A stretch of 64,000 bases of DNA from Trametes villosa. Lineage: Eukaryota; Basidiomycota; Agaricomycetes; Polyporales; Polyporaceae. Both the position numbers and the translations under genes were made by a program. The notes beneath the pieces were generated by a model, which worked only from the letters and a program-made list of their open reading frames with translations, searched no databases and was not told where the DNA came from. This document shows, piece after piece, positions 24,701-35,587 of the stretch (positions are counted from its first letter, which is position 1; each line of letters begins with the position of its first letter). The stretch spans positions 248,001 through 312,000 of the forward strand of contig PUDQ02000089.1 in the NCBI GenBank assembly GCA_002964805.2, read 5' to 3'.

Positions 24701-26858
24701 AGGGGGCACGCTCTCGCGGGGCGGGACCTCGCTCCGGCCGTCCCGGTGGCAGGCGAGAACGACGGCGGGGGGCGTTGCGTGCGAGGCAGAGACTGGGAGG
24801 GCGAGCGGACGGGGCTAGGCGGCTGCGCGACGGTACGCCCGCGCTCGAGCGTGTGTTCGCTCGTCGGGAACGAGCCGTCCGAGGGCGATCTCGCTCGCTG
24901 CCCTGTACGCCGGGCCGCCCGAGCGACGTCAGTGGTCGTCCGCCGCCGCCCAGGCGAACGCTGCAGCGCGTACTCCGCGCTCCGACATCCGTCATACTAT
25001 GTTTACGCGCAAGAGCAGCCGGGGACGCGCTCTGCGTGCGGCGCGCCACCGGTCGAAAAAGTCTAAATCTTGAGCGCCTATTGTGGGCGACGGCGAGCAG
25101 CGTCCACGGCGCGTGCCCCGCGGCGGGGGAGCGCTCGGAGTCTGCACAGGGAGCTAGACATGTCTGCGTAGGGGCGGAAAATAAAATTTCACGCAGATCT
25201 CTCAAGCGGAAAGGGGGGAATGGGGGAGGTGCTCACCTCCGGGCGCCGTGTACGAGTCCGAGTGCCGCCGCGACAGACACGCGTTGCGCGCTGCGCGGTA
25301 CACTCCCGCCTGTCTGTTCGCAGCTGCGACGCGTCCGGGGTGGGACCAGCGTGTCGGTGCGCGGGCGCGAGGATACAGCACTCAGGAGCCGCGCCTCGCC
25401 CGACGCGGAGACCACGCCGACGCTTGCCCCTGCCCCGAGCGCCGCGACGCAGAACGCGGGCGGCAGCAGGCGGGCACGGCCACGGTCGTGCGCGGGGGCG
25501 TCTCCGGTGTGTTACGATGCACGAGGGACGTCACCGTCGACGGCGTGTCCGTTGTGGGAGTCGGGGACGACCGCGTGCATGGGGCCGGGAGCACGTCGGG
25601 GTCCGCGCGCAGTACTTTGCGGGCGACGCTATGGCATGCAGCGACGCGCCCGCGTGCGGGCGCGCCGTGCGCTTGCAGCTCGCGCTCGCGCTCCGGCTTG
25701 GGGCCCGCTCGCACAGAGCCCCTCCGCGGTGCTCCCGCACGACGCCATCGCCATCGTCACCGAGCGGTGGTCGCTCGCGGTCACTTGAGCACACGCTCCG
25801 GCATGCTAAGAGCTGCCGTGCTGACCTCGAACGCGAGGCCGGCCGGGGGCGTGCCTTGGGGACGCGGATTCGCACGGCGCGAGCGGCGTCGGGAATGTCT
25901 AAATCTTGAGCGCTTATTCTTGGCGCAGCGCGAACGGCGTCCGTGTCGTCCATAGCGGTGGCCGCACGGCGGGGGCGCGTTCGGAATCGGTACAGGGCAT
26001 CTATTGTGTGTGTGTAGATACAGGATGTGCGGTATTACGGGAATCCGGTGAGCGGAAGCGGAGGAATGGAGCAAACACTCACATCGGGGCGAGAGGTATC
26101 TTCGCGGGGGCGCCCGCAAATGGCACAGGGGTGTGCGGGGGAGTTGCGCCTGCATGACGAGCGCAACGCGGGGCCGATTGGACTCGGGAGACGAGAGGTA
26201 TGCGGCATTTCGAGGGGACGAGCGTCTTGTTTCGCTCATGGCGGGGGCGGTAGGCCGATTCACGCCTCGCGACGAGCACGGCAGGTCCGCCATGGATGCC
26301 CCACGCACGCGAACGCGGTTCCGGGGCGGGGCGAGCGCGGGACGGGCGTAACTCGTCGAAAGACGGGAGACTGTCTGTAGGCCGCGGACGAGATGAGTAG
26401 CATATACTGGCAGAAAAAGCTTTAGGACGCACCTTTAATCGAACAGACAGATGCCCCGGGCGATATGGGTGTCGCTCTGTTCGGGGCGCACTGGGACTGT
26501 CGGTGTATGCACTCCAGGATGGTGTCCGCCGCGCGGGAGGACGGGAAACGGCGCAGAACGCGGGCGCGGGCGCGGGCGCGGGCTGGGAAAGCGCGTCGGC
26601 GGAGAGCACCAGAGAGACGCGAGAGGCGAGACGAGACGGCGCTCGAGCACGATGGGCGATCTAGCAGAGAACGGGCAGCAAGAGCGGACGGGCGCAGAGG
26701 CAGAGCGAGCTCCTTGACTGCAGTGCGAACCGAGCGAGAGAGCACAGAGTGAGAGAGCGAGGGCGAGCAGCAGAGGGCGCGATCGAGCGGTGACGCAGCG
26801 AGAGACTGAGCGAACGCGATCGAGCAGCGAGTGGGCGAGAGAGACTCGGGAGTGCGCA
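21798..26858. other. Rest of body U, unit B: no firm gene
   Basis: Same content as 12393-17459, including the 840 bp-spaced subrepeat pair and the GA-rich end at 26530-26858. One exon-like stretch, 23827-24010, repeats that at 14415-14595. Confidence 0.5.
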
Positions 26859-28595
26859 GCCACCGGGACGGGCGGTCCATGTCGGGGTGTGGCAGGGAGT
26901 GCGGCGCCCCGAGTCGGGCGCTGTGCCGCGTTACAGTCGCCGTGGCCGGTGCAGCGTCCGCGGCGACGGCGATGGGCTGAGCCTGAGTGTGCGCACGGCG
27001 GCCACATGGATATGGAGGGGCAAGTATAAAGCGTCGCCGCGGGCTGAAACACGGGCGCCTGCGCGGCCAAACTGGGCACAAGAGCGGGCCCACGTGGGAG
27101 GCGTGTTCCCTCCATTGTCCTCTCAGCCAGCTCCGTCCTCACCACCTCTCCTCCTCCTCCTCTCCTCCTCATCCTCCGCCGAGCGTATGACTTCTGCCTG
27201 AGCCGTCTGCCGTCCCCCACGCCGCATTCCTGCCCATTTCCATGTTCCACTTCAGACGCGACGCCCCGTCCCAGTCTCGCCAGCCCGAAAAGCCTAGGTC
27301 TCGTCCCCGATCGCTCTCTACGCGCTCTTCCTCCTCCCTCTCGCTCTCTGCTTCCGCCGCGGCAAACCTCCATCTCCTCCCCCGCCGCGCTCCCCTCGCC
27401 CCGCTCGATCCTCAGGCGACCAACGCCCCGCTGCCCGCTCCTGACGATCAGATGTCCCCCGCCTCGTCGTCATCTGCGTTCCTAGGTTACAATCCTGCCG
27501 ACGACTCTCGCGACCCCGACCGCGCTCGTTATAGCATTGGCAGACCGATCATCCCTCGTGCTGGCATTGATGAGTTTGCCGGCAATCTCCCCTCCTCCAG
27601 GCGCAGATCCATTCCCAACCAGTGTGTAATCTTCTCCCATACTGCGTTTCCCCCATCCCCATATCCCTTTTCCAGAGCGCAAAGTAGCACGACCGTGTCA
27701 CGCCCCCCTCAGCTCCAGCAACGGCCCCTCCCACGACGCGCAACCCATACGCCGTCTTCTTCGGTCTCCTCTTCCCGCAGAACATCCCTTCCCACCATCC
27801 TCCATCAGTCGGCAATTAAGACGGCTCCGTCAGCACCAACCACCACCATCAGCGACAATGCGAACTTCCTGAATGCTACAGACGACATCTACTCCAACCT
27901 CTCCACCTTCACTTTCGGTGCCGCGCGACCAACCCCCCAGTCTCGCCGTGCAGAACACATCAGCCCGTTTACAGTCGCCAGCTCCAGCGGGGCGGATCGC
28001 ACCCCACGTCCCTCCGTCTCGAGCAACAGCAACGGATCGCGCACTCCCAGAGTGCACCCGAGTGAAGGGGCAGAGGACGAGGACGAAGAAGAGGCTGCGC
28101 GGCAGACCCGAGCGAAGATGCGGGCCATAGACGATGGCACCCGCCGGCCTTCTCTCCCCATTAACGCGCAGTCGGGCCCGTCCAGTTCGCCTTCGCCGCC
28201 CCGTGCCGAGACCGATTCGGAAGCGGAGCTCGACTCGGCCGCGTACGACGACGGCGAGGACCTCGACACGGACGTCGAGTTCGACTACCGCAACTTCTCG
28301 CGGGAGGACATTTCCGATGCCGCCTCGCAGCATACGTTCGGCGGCGGCAACGTCGGGCACTACCCGCCCGGGCGAATAGCGGGCGCGAACGACGACCGGC
28401 TGAGCATGACGATGAGCCTCATCGAGCAGGACGACGAGGAGGATCGCGGGGACGCGGGTACGTCTTCTCCTGTCACGTTCGCCCGAATACGCGACAGCAG
28501 CGGCGAGTCGAGTTCGAGCCCCGTCTCCTCCCCGTCGCAGTCCCGGCGCGGAAGCGTGCCATGGAACATCCCGAACGTCCTGCCCTCGGCGCGCG
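26859..28595 (+). repeat. Third R copy (promoter plus 5' part of full-length gene)
   Basis: Homologous to 8027-9749 and 17460-19180. This copy is the one continuous with the rest of the 1242-codon gene, so it is the functional parent copy or has been maintained by selection. Confidence 0.9.
27025..27030 (+). promoter_or_regulatory. TATA box of the full-length array gene
   Basis: TATAAA, 212 bp upstream of the ATG at 27242, with a CTCCTCCT-rich tract in between (27148-27178), as is common before basidiomycete start codons. Confidence 0.7.
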
Positions 28596-31087
28596 ATCGC
28601 GAGGACAGCGAGGTGACGATCCTCGCCAGCGGACGGCGGATGAGCCGGAGCTTAAACGACGAGCTTGGGTTCACCCCCACCCCGAGCACCTCCTCACAGG
28701 CGATCAGCCAACCCACCACCCGCTCCGACTGGCGCAACTTGGAGGCCCAGGTGCAGGTAGAGGTCGAGCCGCCACAGCTGCAAGAGGAGAACCTCCCAGA
28801 GATCAACGCCAGTGACGCATACGAGGGTTTCAATCTGCAGTACGTTCTCGGTGACCCTTCACGACGATCGTGGTCGTCTGGGGCACCGTCATACATCGCC
28901 CCGGGCTCGGACTCAAGGCGAGGGTCAATCGCGCCGTGGGAGGTACACTCAATCTCTAGCGGACGACGTTCAAGCACGACCACCATGAGCGACGACGCAT
29001 TCACCTCGCAACTACGAAAACTCGACAAGGGCTACACCAGGCGCCGGGACGAGTGGAGTTTCCGGAAAGAGAACGCAGATGGCGCAGGGCAAACGCTATC
29101 ACCAACGACACGTCCGGGACGACCTGCCATTCACGAGCTGTGGCGGCACGAGTATGTGGGCCGGTTCAAGGTCGACAAGCAATGGACAGAACGTATGACC
29201 GCATATGATCACATTCCACCATGTCTCTGCTCACTAACGACACCTCTTGCCACAGATCCGTCCAAGGCGCCCACGCAGCGCATCAACGTCCGCCACATCG
29301 CTGATCCCTACTCGCGCGGGAACACCCGCGGCGGGCCGCACTCCATTATCCACCGCCACTCGCGCGCGGTCGCGTTCAGCATCTTCCGCAAGTACGACAT
29401 CTTCGGGCGCTCCGCGCAGAAACAGGGCGGGACCTCGTTCCACGTGCACACGAGCGGGACGATCCTGCTCGCGCCGATGGAGGTGCAGACGCAGTTCACG
29501 AGCACGCGCACGACGAGCCAGCTGAACACGTACGGGCACCTGAGCGCGGAGGGCGCGGGCGAGCGGCGCGAGCGCGAGCGGACGAGCCAGAAGGAGAAGG
29601 AGCGCGAGAAGGCGGCGAAGAGCAAGGACAAGGAGAAGCGCAAGTCCGTCTCGAAGCGCGCGCCCGCGTCGTCCGAGGCGAGCCAGACGGTCAGCATGGG
29701 CAGCGTGTCGAGCTCGGCGACGCAGAAGATGACGGACGACGACCGGTCGTCGAAGCGCCACAACTCCGAGCCGCCGAGCTCGCCGTCCGCGCCCGTGTCG
29801 CCGTCGCTCCCGAACACGTCGTTCACCGCGGTCGCGAGCGGGAGCTACGCGCCGTCGATCACGACGGCCACCGCGTTCTCGGTGCGGGAGTCGCTGGACA
29901 CGCGCTCCCCGTCCTCGTCGTTTGACGTGACGATGTCGCCGGCGGACCGGAGTGGGCCGTCGATTGCGCGCATGCCGTTGCGGGAGGACGACATGGACCT
30001 GGACGAGGACGACGAGCGGTCGAACGTCCCGCGTACATCTCACGCCGAAGCGTTTGCGACGCTCGACTCCGTGCGCATAGACTACATCCGCGGGCGCGCC
30101 GAACAACATGCAGACCACGACCATCCCGGAGGCGGGATCATCGACCGAATCACGCGCCGGATCCGCGGCCAGAACGGACGGGTATCGTCAAGCAAGCCCA
30201 CAGGCCCCTCTTCAGACGCGCCGTTCACCTCGACAGCGCCGCCGTGGGTGACGCTCGCGCCGCGATCGAAGCAGGAGGAGCGGGAGCGCGTGATCCAGAA
30301 CCTGAGCGAGTCGTTCAAGGACGTCGGGCTGCTGCCGACGTTCAAGACGGCGCGCGGCGAGCGCAGCAAGGGAAAACTGCCGATGAAGAACGTCGCGGGC
30401 GTGAACGTGTTCGAGGAGGTGCCCCCGGAGGCGCTGCACATGCTCCTCCCGCTCTGGCCGTGCAGGACGGACGAGGTGTCGACGGCCCCGGGCGAGGACC
30501 CGGCGCGGTACGAGCTGCCGGTCGAGGAGCGCCAGTACCTGATCGTGTACTACGTGCCCTTCGACGAGCGCAAGAACAAGGACAAGAAGAAGGGCGATGC
30601 GAGCAAGAAGCGCGCCCGCGCGGAGAGCGTCTCCGCGACCGCGACCGCGGCGCCGCGCTCGAAGGGGATCCCGAAGTCCGCGTTCCGGGTGTGCGCGCGG
30701 CTGGTCGGGTGCCACGACTTCCTGGGCACGGGCGTGCGGCTGCCGAGCGAGGGCCTGAGCATCTCGGGCTCGATGGCGGAGGCGATGGCGCAGCTGCCGA
30801 GCGCGGGCATCCGCGAGAAGCACCCGGGCGACGTCGTGATCGGGATGTGCTCCGGGCGGGACAAGGACGTGGAGTTCATCCCGGAGGGGCTCGCCTCCGT
30901 CGGGCTCTGCACCGCGCAGCAGAGCGAGCCGCCGCAGCCGCCGTCGCCCGTGCACGAGGAGGAGATGATGGACGCGTTCGACCCCGTGTACGCGCTCACG
31001 CCCATCGGCCGCGCGGCGGTCGAGATGGCGTGGCTGGGCTGCCTTGCGATCACGTTCTCGGACGTCGCCCCGCCGTCGACGAAGTGA
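27242..31087 (+). CDS. Full-length array gene: large, partly disordered protein of unknown function
   Basis: Exons 27242-27621, 27676-29192 and 29256-31087 (introns of 54 and 63 bp, both in frame) give 1242 aa. The first ~550 residues are rich in Ser/Pro/Arg/Asp and look disordered, with acidic blocks (EDEDEEEAARQ). A more ordered part follows (LRKLDKGYTRRRDEWSFRK, RPAIHELWRHEYVGRFKVDK, HSRAVAFSIFRKYDIFGRS, GTSFHVHTSGTILLAPMEVQ). After that comes a charged coiled-coil-like stretch (ERERTSQKEKEREKAAKSK), and the C-terminal third contains VEERQYLIVYYVPFDER, SAFRVCARLVGCHDFLGTG and PGDVVIGMCSGRDKDVEFIP. No domain I can name; probably a basidiomycete-conserved protein. It is the only complete copy of the gene whose first third is repeated at 8413 and 17842. 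Confidence 0.8.
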   Translation: MFHFRRDAPSQSRQPEKPRSRPRSLSTRSSSSLSLSASAAANLHLLPRRAPLAPLDPQATNAPLPAPDDQMSPASSSSAFLGYNPADDSRDPDRARYSIGRPIIPRAGIDEFAGNLPSSRRRSIPNQCVIFSHTAFPPSPYPFSRAQSSTTVSRPPQLQQRPLPRRATHTPSSSVSSSRRTSLPTILHQSAIKTAPSAPTTTISDNANFLNATDDIYSNLSTFTFGAARPTPQSRRAEHISPFTVASSSGADRTPRPSVSSNSNGSRTPRVHPSEGAEDEDEEEAARQTRAKMRAIDDGTRRPSLPINAQSGPSSSPSPPRAETDSEAELDSAAYDDGEDLDTDVEFDYRNFSREDISDAASQHTFGGGNVGHYPPGRIAGANDDRLSMTMSLIEQDDEEDRGDAGTSSPVTFARIRDSSGESSSSPVSSPSQSRRGSVPWNIPNVLPSARDREDSEVTILASGRRMSRSLNDELGFTPTPSTSSQAISQPTTRSDWRNLEAQVQVEVEPPQLQEENLPEINASDAYEGFNLQYVLGDPSRRSWSSGAPSYIAPGSDSRRGSIAPWEVHSISSGRRSSTTTMSDDAFTSQLRKLDKGYTRRRDEWSFRKENADGAGQTLSPTTRPGRPAIHELWRHEYVGRFKVDKQWTERMTAYDHIPPCLCSLTTPLATDPSKAPTQRINVRHIADPYSRGNTRGGPHSIIHRHSRAVAFSIFRKYDIFGRSAQKQGGTSFHVHTSGTILLAPMEVQTQFTSTRTTSQLNTYGHLSAEGAGERRERERTSQKEKEREKAAKSKDKEKRKSVSKRAPASSEASQTVSMGSVSSSATQKMTDDDRSSKRHNSEPPSSPSAPVSPSLPNTSFTAVASGSYAPSITTATAFSVRESLDTRSPSSSFDVTMSPADRSGPSIARMPLREDDMDLDEDDERSNVPRTSHAEAFATLDSVRIDYIRGRAEQHADHDHPGGGIIDRITRRIRGQNGRVSSSKPTGPSSDAPFTSTAPPWVTLAPRSKQEERERVIQNLSESFKDVGLLPTFKTARGERSKGKLPMKNVAGVNVFEEVPPEALHMLLPLWPCRTDEVSTAPGEDPARYELPVEERQYLIVYYVPFDERKNKDKKKGDASKKRARAESVSATATAAPRSKGIPKSAFRVCARLVGCHDFLGTGVRLPSEGLSISGSMAEAMAQLPSAGIREKHPGDVVIGMCSGRDKDVEFIPEGLASVGLCTAQQSEPPQPPSPVHEEEMMDAFDPVYALTPIGRAAVEMAWLGCLAITFSDVAPPSTK

Positions 31088-32503
31088 AGCCCCCCCGCCC
31101 GCACGTACGTACGCATGCAATGCAATGCTCTAGCCTCGAGAACCCTAAGTAGTGTATCATACTCAATACTCGCCCCGGCCTGCCACAGACTACACGCTCC
31201 GCCGCACGCGCCATGCTCCCCCTGTATCTCTCTACTCTACGGCATATGGATCCGTATGCCCGCCTACTGCTGCCCCCGCTAACCGCTTCTGTCTGTCCGC
31301 CTCCCTGCGTCTCTAGTATACTTCGCCGCACCCCGATATACCCTTCGCCCGCCTGGCTGCCACTCCCATCTGTACACATCTTCGCTGGCTGCACGCATGC
31401 ATTTTCTCCCCCTGGCTTGACGCGCTCTGTCTCTCTCCCCCTCTGAATCTTCTCCTCCATCGGTGTGTTTCATACGGAACGTTCTGGCTGCAGCGCGGAG
31501 CTCGGAATAGAGTGTACGTATATCCATAGCAATCCACGTCCCGTTCGCTCGTCCGCCGGGCCCCAGCGGCCGCGGGTCACAAATCGCAATTTGCAACCTC
31601 AAGGCTGGATTATGATACCTCCGGAATCATGTCGATGTTACAAGCAGGTTCTTGTTGCCTTGCCTGGATGTTCGAAACGGTGAGTGCGGACGTCCGGTGA
31701 ATAACGCGCTCACGACGCTCGGTCCCGGAGGTCCCATGATGCAGGTGCTCCGGTCAATTCTCAGGGAGCGAGCTGGGCCGGACCAATCGCACAACGTCCG
31801 AACGTCGGTTGGTAGGAGGAGCCCTCGGTGAAGGTTCTAGTGGGGTGTCCGTCAAGCGGCCGAGGTTCGAAGCAACAAGGTTACGCGGGAGGTGCCGTTA
31901 ACAAACCTCCGTCTACCAACCGACTTGGTCGTCATCGGTTTCAACCGCTAGACCCGCCTTCAGCATCTCTAGGTGCGTAGTCTGCTTACTATATCCCTCG
32001 TTCGAAGAGTCGTCTCAACCCATAGCTTGTTGGACAGGAATAGCCTGGGTCGGCCCTCCGAGGCCCGCGTCTCCCGAGGCAGCCGCAAGACGATCACCCC
32101 CTACAGAACCACGGAAGCGCGAACTGAACGCCAATAGGACCCGTGAATTGCTGAAGCGCCGCACAACCCGCAAAAGGCTCCGCCCACGCCTACCTCACCA
32201 TTCACCGAAGCGCGCCGCTCCGACCCTCGGGGGCTCTTTCTCCCATCGGTGCAGCGTATTGCGCGGAAAATGACGTCCGAGCAGGCTTCCGCAGGGCACT
32301 CGTTGGCGGACCCAACGACCGAGCGTCGCATAGCGTTCCCACCGCCCCATGGACGCAGCCCCTTCTACGTGACAACGGCATAATGGCTTCCACCGAGGGG
32401 TAGGTCTACGCGACGGGCTAGACGCAGGAGTGGCGCATATAAGCCTCAAGCATTCGTCGGAAGCCAGCACGGAGTAACTCCTAGTCTTCGCCAACCTGCA
32501 GCT
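31088..32503. other. Intergenic region, no gene seen
   Basis: 1.4 kb between convergent-free neighbours with only short frames. The final part carries the tyrosinase promoter (TATA at 32438). No tRNA-like fold was recognised. Confidence 0.55.
32438..32442 (+). promoter_or_regulatory. TATA box of the tyrosinase gene
   Basis: GCATATAAGCC, 66 bp upstream of the ATG at 32504. Confidence 0.6.
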
Positions 32504-34102
32504 ATGTTCGGCCTGCCTAAGCTCCTCTTCTCTGCAGCCTTGGTACTGGGTTTCTCCGCCGTGGGTGTCGAGGCCGCTACGTGCACCCATCCTTCCGTCA
32601 GGAAGGAGTGGCGGAAGCTCACCGTCCCTCAGCGGGCGGAGTTCATCTCTGCTATCAACGTACGTTCCACAGTTGTGTACACCACTCGGCCGTCTGGTAT
32701 TGATAAAGGTTATGTTGCACAGTGTCTAGCGAAGTTGCCGCACACGGATGCCCTCGCGCCAAGCGTGAACCGTTCAATATCCAACATCTCACCGGTGAAC
32801 GCTTCTGGTAGTTACTGGGATGACATCGTCTACATTCACATGGATCTGAACACGAAGGTGAGCTCGGTTCGGACTCAACGCCTCCCTTCTGTTGCTTACA
32901 TTCGGCCCCGACAGATCCACAACACCGGCCTCTTCTACCCGTTCCACCGATTTTATGTCAACGCCGTCGAGTCGGCGATGAGGGAACGTTGCGGATTCAC
33001 CGGTGCTTTCCCGTACTGGGATTGGTCGAGCGGTGAGTGCCCGCAAGTAAGGTTTAAACATATCCGAGTCTAATGAGGATGCTTTCAGACGCGCACGACG
33101 TTGAAAACACCCCTCTTCTCCGCGACCACAACCCCATCAGCGGGCTCGGTGGATGGGGCGACCCGTCCAAGGACATCCAGGTACAGACCGGCGGGTTCCG
33201 CCACCTCGAAGTCGTGTACCCCGTTCCGCACGTCATCCGGCGCAACTTCACGCTCCAGCCGTTCCTCCCGTTCGCAAGCGTGCCGATGTTCACGAACCTG
33301 ACCAAGTACGCGAACGAGAGCTTCACGCCCGAGGTCGTGCGGGACTTGGTGAACTGGACCCCGGGCGATTTCGTCGGCTTCCAGTTCGCGATGGAGTATC
33401 CGGAGGTACGTGGGCGGCTGTGCGTGGTCGTGGTCGACGTGTGCTAACGCAGTGTCATCCGCACGCAGGGCCCTCATGCGAGCGTGCACTTCATCATAGG
33501 AGGGTAGGTCTTGAGTCCGCCCGATAGTTTGTGGGCCTATTGGGTTGACCGGGTATGCACAGTGATCTCTCTGGCGAGTGCCCTGCGGGCTCGCCCGCTG
33601 ACTGCATCCCGCAACCAACTTTCTCCGCCAATGGTGAGCCACCTCTGAAATGTCTGCCACTGGCTACAGCCCAGCTGACCTCGTGATCGCGTCTCCTCCC
33701 AGAACCGCTGTTCTTCTTCCACCATGCCGTAAGTATCCGATTACTCAATCCGCTTCCTAGCCCGTACTGATCGCGCGACCGTCGGGTGCGAACAGATGGT
33801 GGACAAGGTTTGGTCCGACTGGCAGAACAAGAACCCGGAGAACTTCTGGGCGTACAAGGGCGGCTCCGTGCAGAACCTCACGTCGGTTCAGGCTCTCAAG
33901 GACTGGCCGAACGGTATGGCCCCCGAACTCACGGTGAGTAGTTTGATACCAGGTTTCCTCGCTCGTGTTTTCAGGGGTTCTCACGGTCTTGCCGCCTTTG
34001 TAGCTTGACTCGAAGATCCCAGCTGACGGGATGTTCCCGGAGGTTACGATCCGAGATGTCATGAACACGACGGGCGGATATCTTTGCTACGTTTACGAAT
34101 GA
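32504..34102 (+). CDS. Secreted short tyrosinase / di-copper oxidase
   Basis: Copper monooxygenase/oxidase of the tyrosinase fold, acting on phenols; the signal peptide (hydrophobic LLFSAALVLGFSAVGVEA) predicts secretion. Nine exons: 32504-32659, 32723-32857, 32915-33032, 33089-33405, 33469-33503, 33563-33633, 33703-33728, 33796-33933, 34004-34102, giving 364 aa. Copper A candidates: His in DDIVYIHMDLN, then IHNTGLFYPFHRFYV (two His; the usual WHR is FHR here). PYWDWSS follows. Copper B candidates: GPHASVHFIIGG (two His) and LFFFHHAMVDKVWSDWQ. Each junction restores the frame, and the fold signature runs through exons 2-8. The length fits short fungal tyrosinases without the C-terminal caspase-type lid domain, so it may be made without a latent pro-form. 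Substrate not predictable. Confidence 0.9.
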
Positions 34103-34335
34103 GCGCATGCTACACCTTGAGTAGTCGCCACGCCTACGTGACAGGTATCCTCGATAGTAATTAGACTTGAAGCTCAACGAAACGTGATGATGTCGACATG
34201 AAGTTGCCTTGTACAATGAGCGATATTGTCCTTACATCTCCGCATTGGCGGACATCGGGGACCTGTCTTCTCACCGTCTACTTTACACAGTAGATTCATA
34301 CTATTCTCAGGCAGGGTGGCGCGATCGCCCTTGAT

Positions 34336-35386
34336 GTGCCAGTTGCGGCCACGCAGAACAAAGTAGCCCGCCTTTGGTTAAGGCGCCAAACTTGCGTAGT
34401 CCGACACGCGCCGCAAGCCCGGCGGGTGACACCGTATCGACGTAACTTCCCCCCACCACAAACGCAGGACAGTAAGTTACACTTCAGAATGAGAAGTGAA
34501 TACGGCTACTCACGCGCACGTTCAACTCAGTGAACACCCCACGGCGGACTCTGAGCCTCATAGCACCACTGTTTGACCACCCTCTGGCGTGGCTATTCAG
34601 CTTGGTCTGGGCGCAAAGTGAGCATGGCTGTCTTCGTGATAGTACTCGATACTAACCAGCATCGCAGAGCTGAAACCTGCCGCGGGAGATACTGAAGAAG
34701 TCCTCTTTATTAAGGAGAACACGCGCCCTAAGTGGGCCTACTACCTCGTCCTCACCGTTCGGGAGGAGACCTACCACCCCTTTCGGAACATCGCCCGACT
34801 ACTGGTGCCATACCCAGATCAGTGGCCTCTCCAGACGCTCCACTCATCCTTCGACTTCTTCGACAACCCGTCACTTGCCGACGAGCTTCACTTTGACGAC
34901 TGGCGGCTTCAGCAGTACCATCCGTACCGTTCGCGCGATACTCCACTGCGGTCGCTGTATCGCATGCACGCGTGGGCGTGTGCCGGGGAACACGCCAACC
35001 TCGGGTACGAGGCCCAGTACTTCTACTCTCATCCTGAACCCGAGTGGCGGTTCGAGAACGTGCCGGATCCTATGGACCCGGACCCCGTCCGCTACGCCAT
35101 CCTCGCGGGCCTGGTCGAAATCATGACCATTACCTTCAACGATCGCTTTGAGATGGGCATTGGGAGGTTGGGGGAGGGGCTTGCCTACATGTTCTACGGC
35201 AAGTTGCTGGGGGAAGGGCGGAAGGTACAGGTGCAAGAGGAACGAACGCCAGAGTGGGCTAGGAAGGTCCCGCCCGTCCCTGGTCCGCGGGTGGTGCTTC
35301 GCCTGGACGGGAAGACGACCTGCGCGCGGGCGTGGTACGACAGGAACATTCTCCTAGGCGGCGCGGGGTATTTGGAGTGGTGCTGA
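34336..35386 (+). CDS. Unknown protein X1 of the duplicated convergent pair
   Basis: Exons 34336-34471, 34531-34617 and 34668-35386 give 313 aa. The main exon carries long conserved blocks shared with the paralogue at 37773-38491: DTPLRSLYRMHAWACA, GYEAQYFYSHPEPEWR, DPDPVR.AILAGLVE, TFNDRFE, YMFYGKL.GEGRKVQV, and the terminal NILLGGAGYLEWC. A hydrophobic stretch near the end of exon 2 (LIAPLFDHPLAWLFSLVW) could be a membrane segment; X2 has a similar one (NVLATLFEFLWSS). No known domain recognised. It converges on the nucleotidyltransferase-like gene with 201 bp between stop codons. The first exon is the least certain part. Confidence 0.7.
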
Positions 35387-35587
35387 CCGCGCTATTGGAC
35401 AGTTCTTTTTAAAAGCGTCCCCGCGCGTCGGCGTTCAAACGTTCGTACGCAAGCGTCCAAAGTTTGTAGCATGACATGACCGTGGATTATAACGTGCATT
35501 ACATATCAACTGTACAACAGACGAGGGGAGAGACAGAGATCATGAATGACATAAGAGTTCGTTAACATCCACCTTTCGAGTTGCAGT

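Larger units (their letters stand above)
17460..26858 (+). repeat. Tandem array unit B (R-U, about 9.40 kb)
   Basis: Second full unit: R part 17460-19180, U part 19181-26858. It is followed directly by a third R (26859-28595) that runs on into the full-length gene. The R/U junction lies at a GGCGCGCG sequence (19173-19180, 28588-28595), after which units A/B and the full-length gene no longer match. Confidence 0.95.

Noticed and set aside
8027..28595. Array considered as an LTR retrotransposon with R as LTR
   Set aside because: R is clearly the start of a host gene with its promoter, there is no TG..CA end, no primer-binding site, and no reverse transcriptase or integrase in U.
30212..31120. 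300-codon frames antisense to and out of phase with the full-length array gene
   Set aside because: Arg/Ala-rich shadow frames with no splice or domain support.
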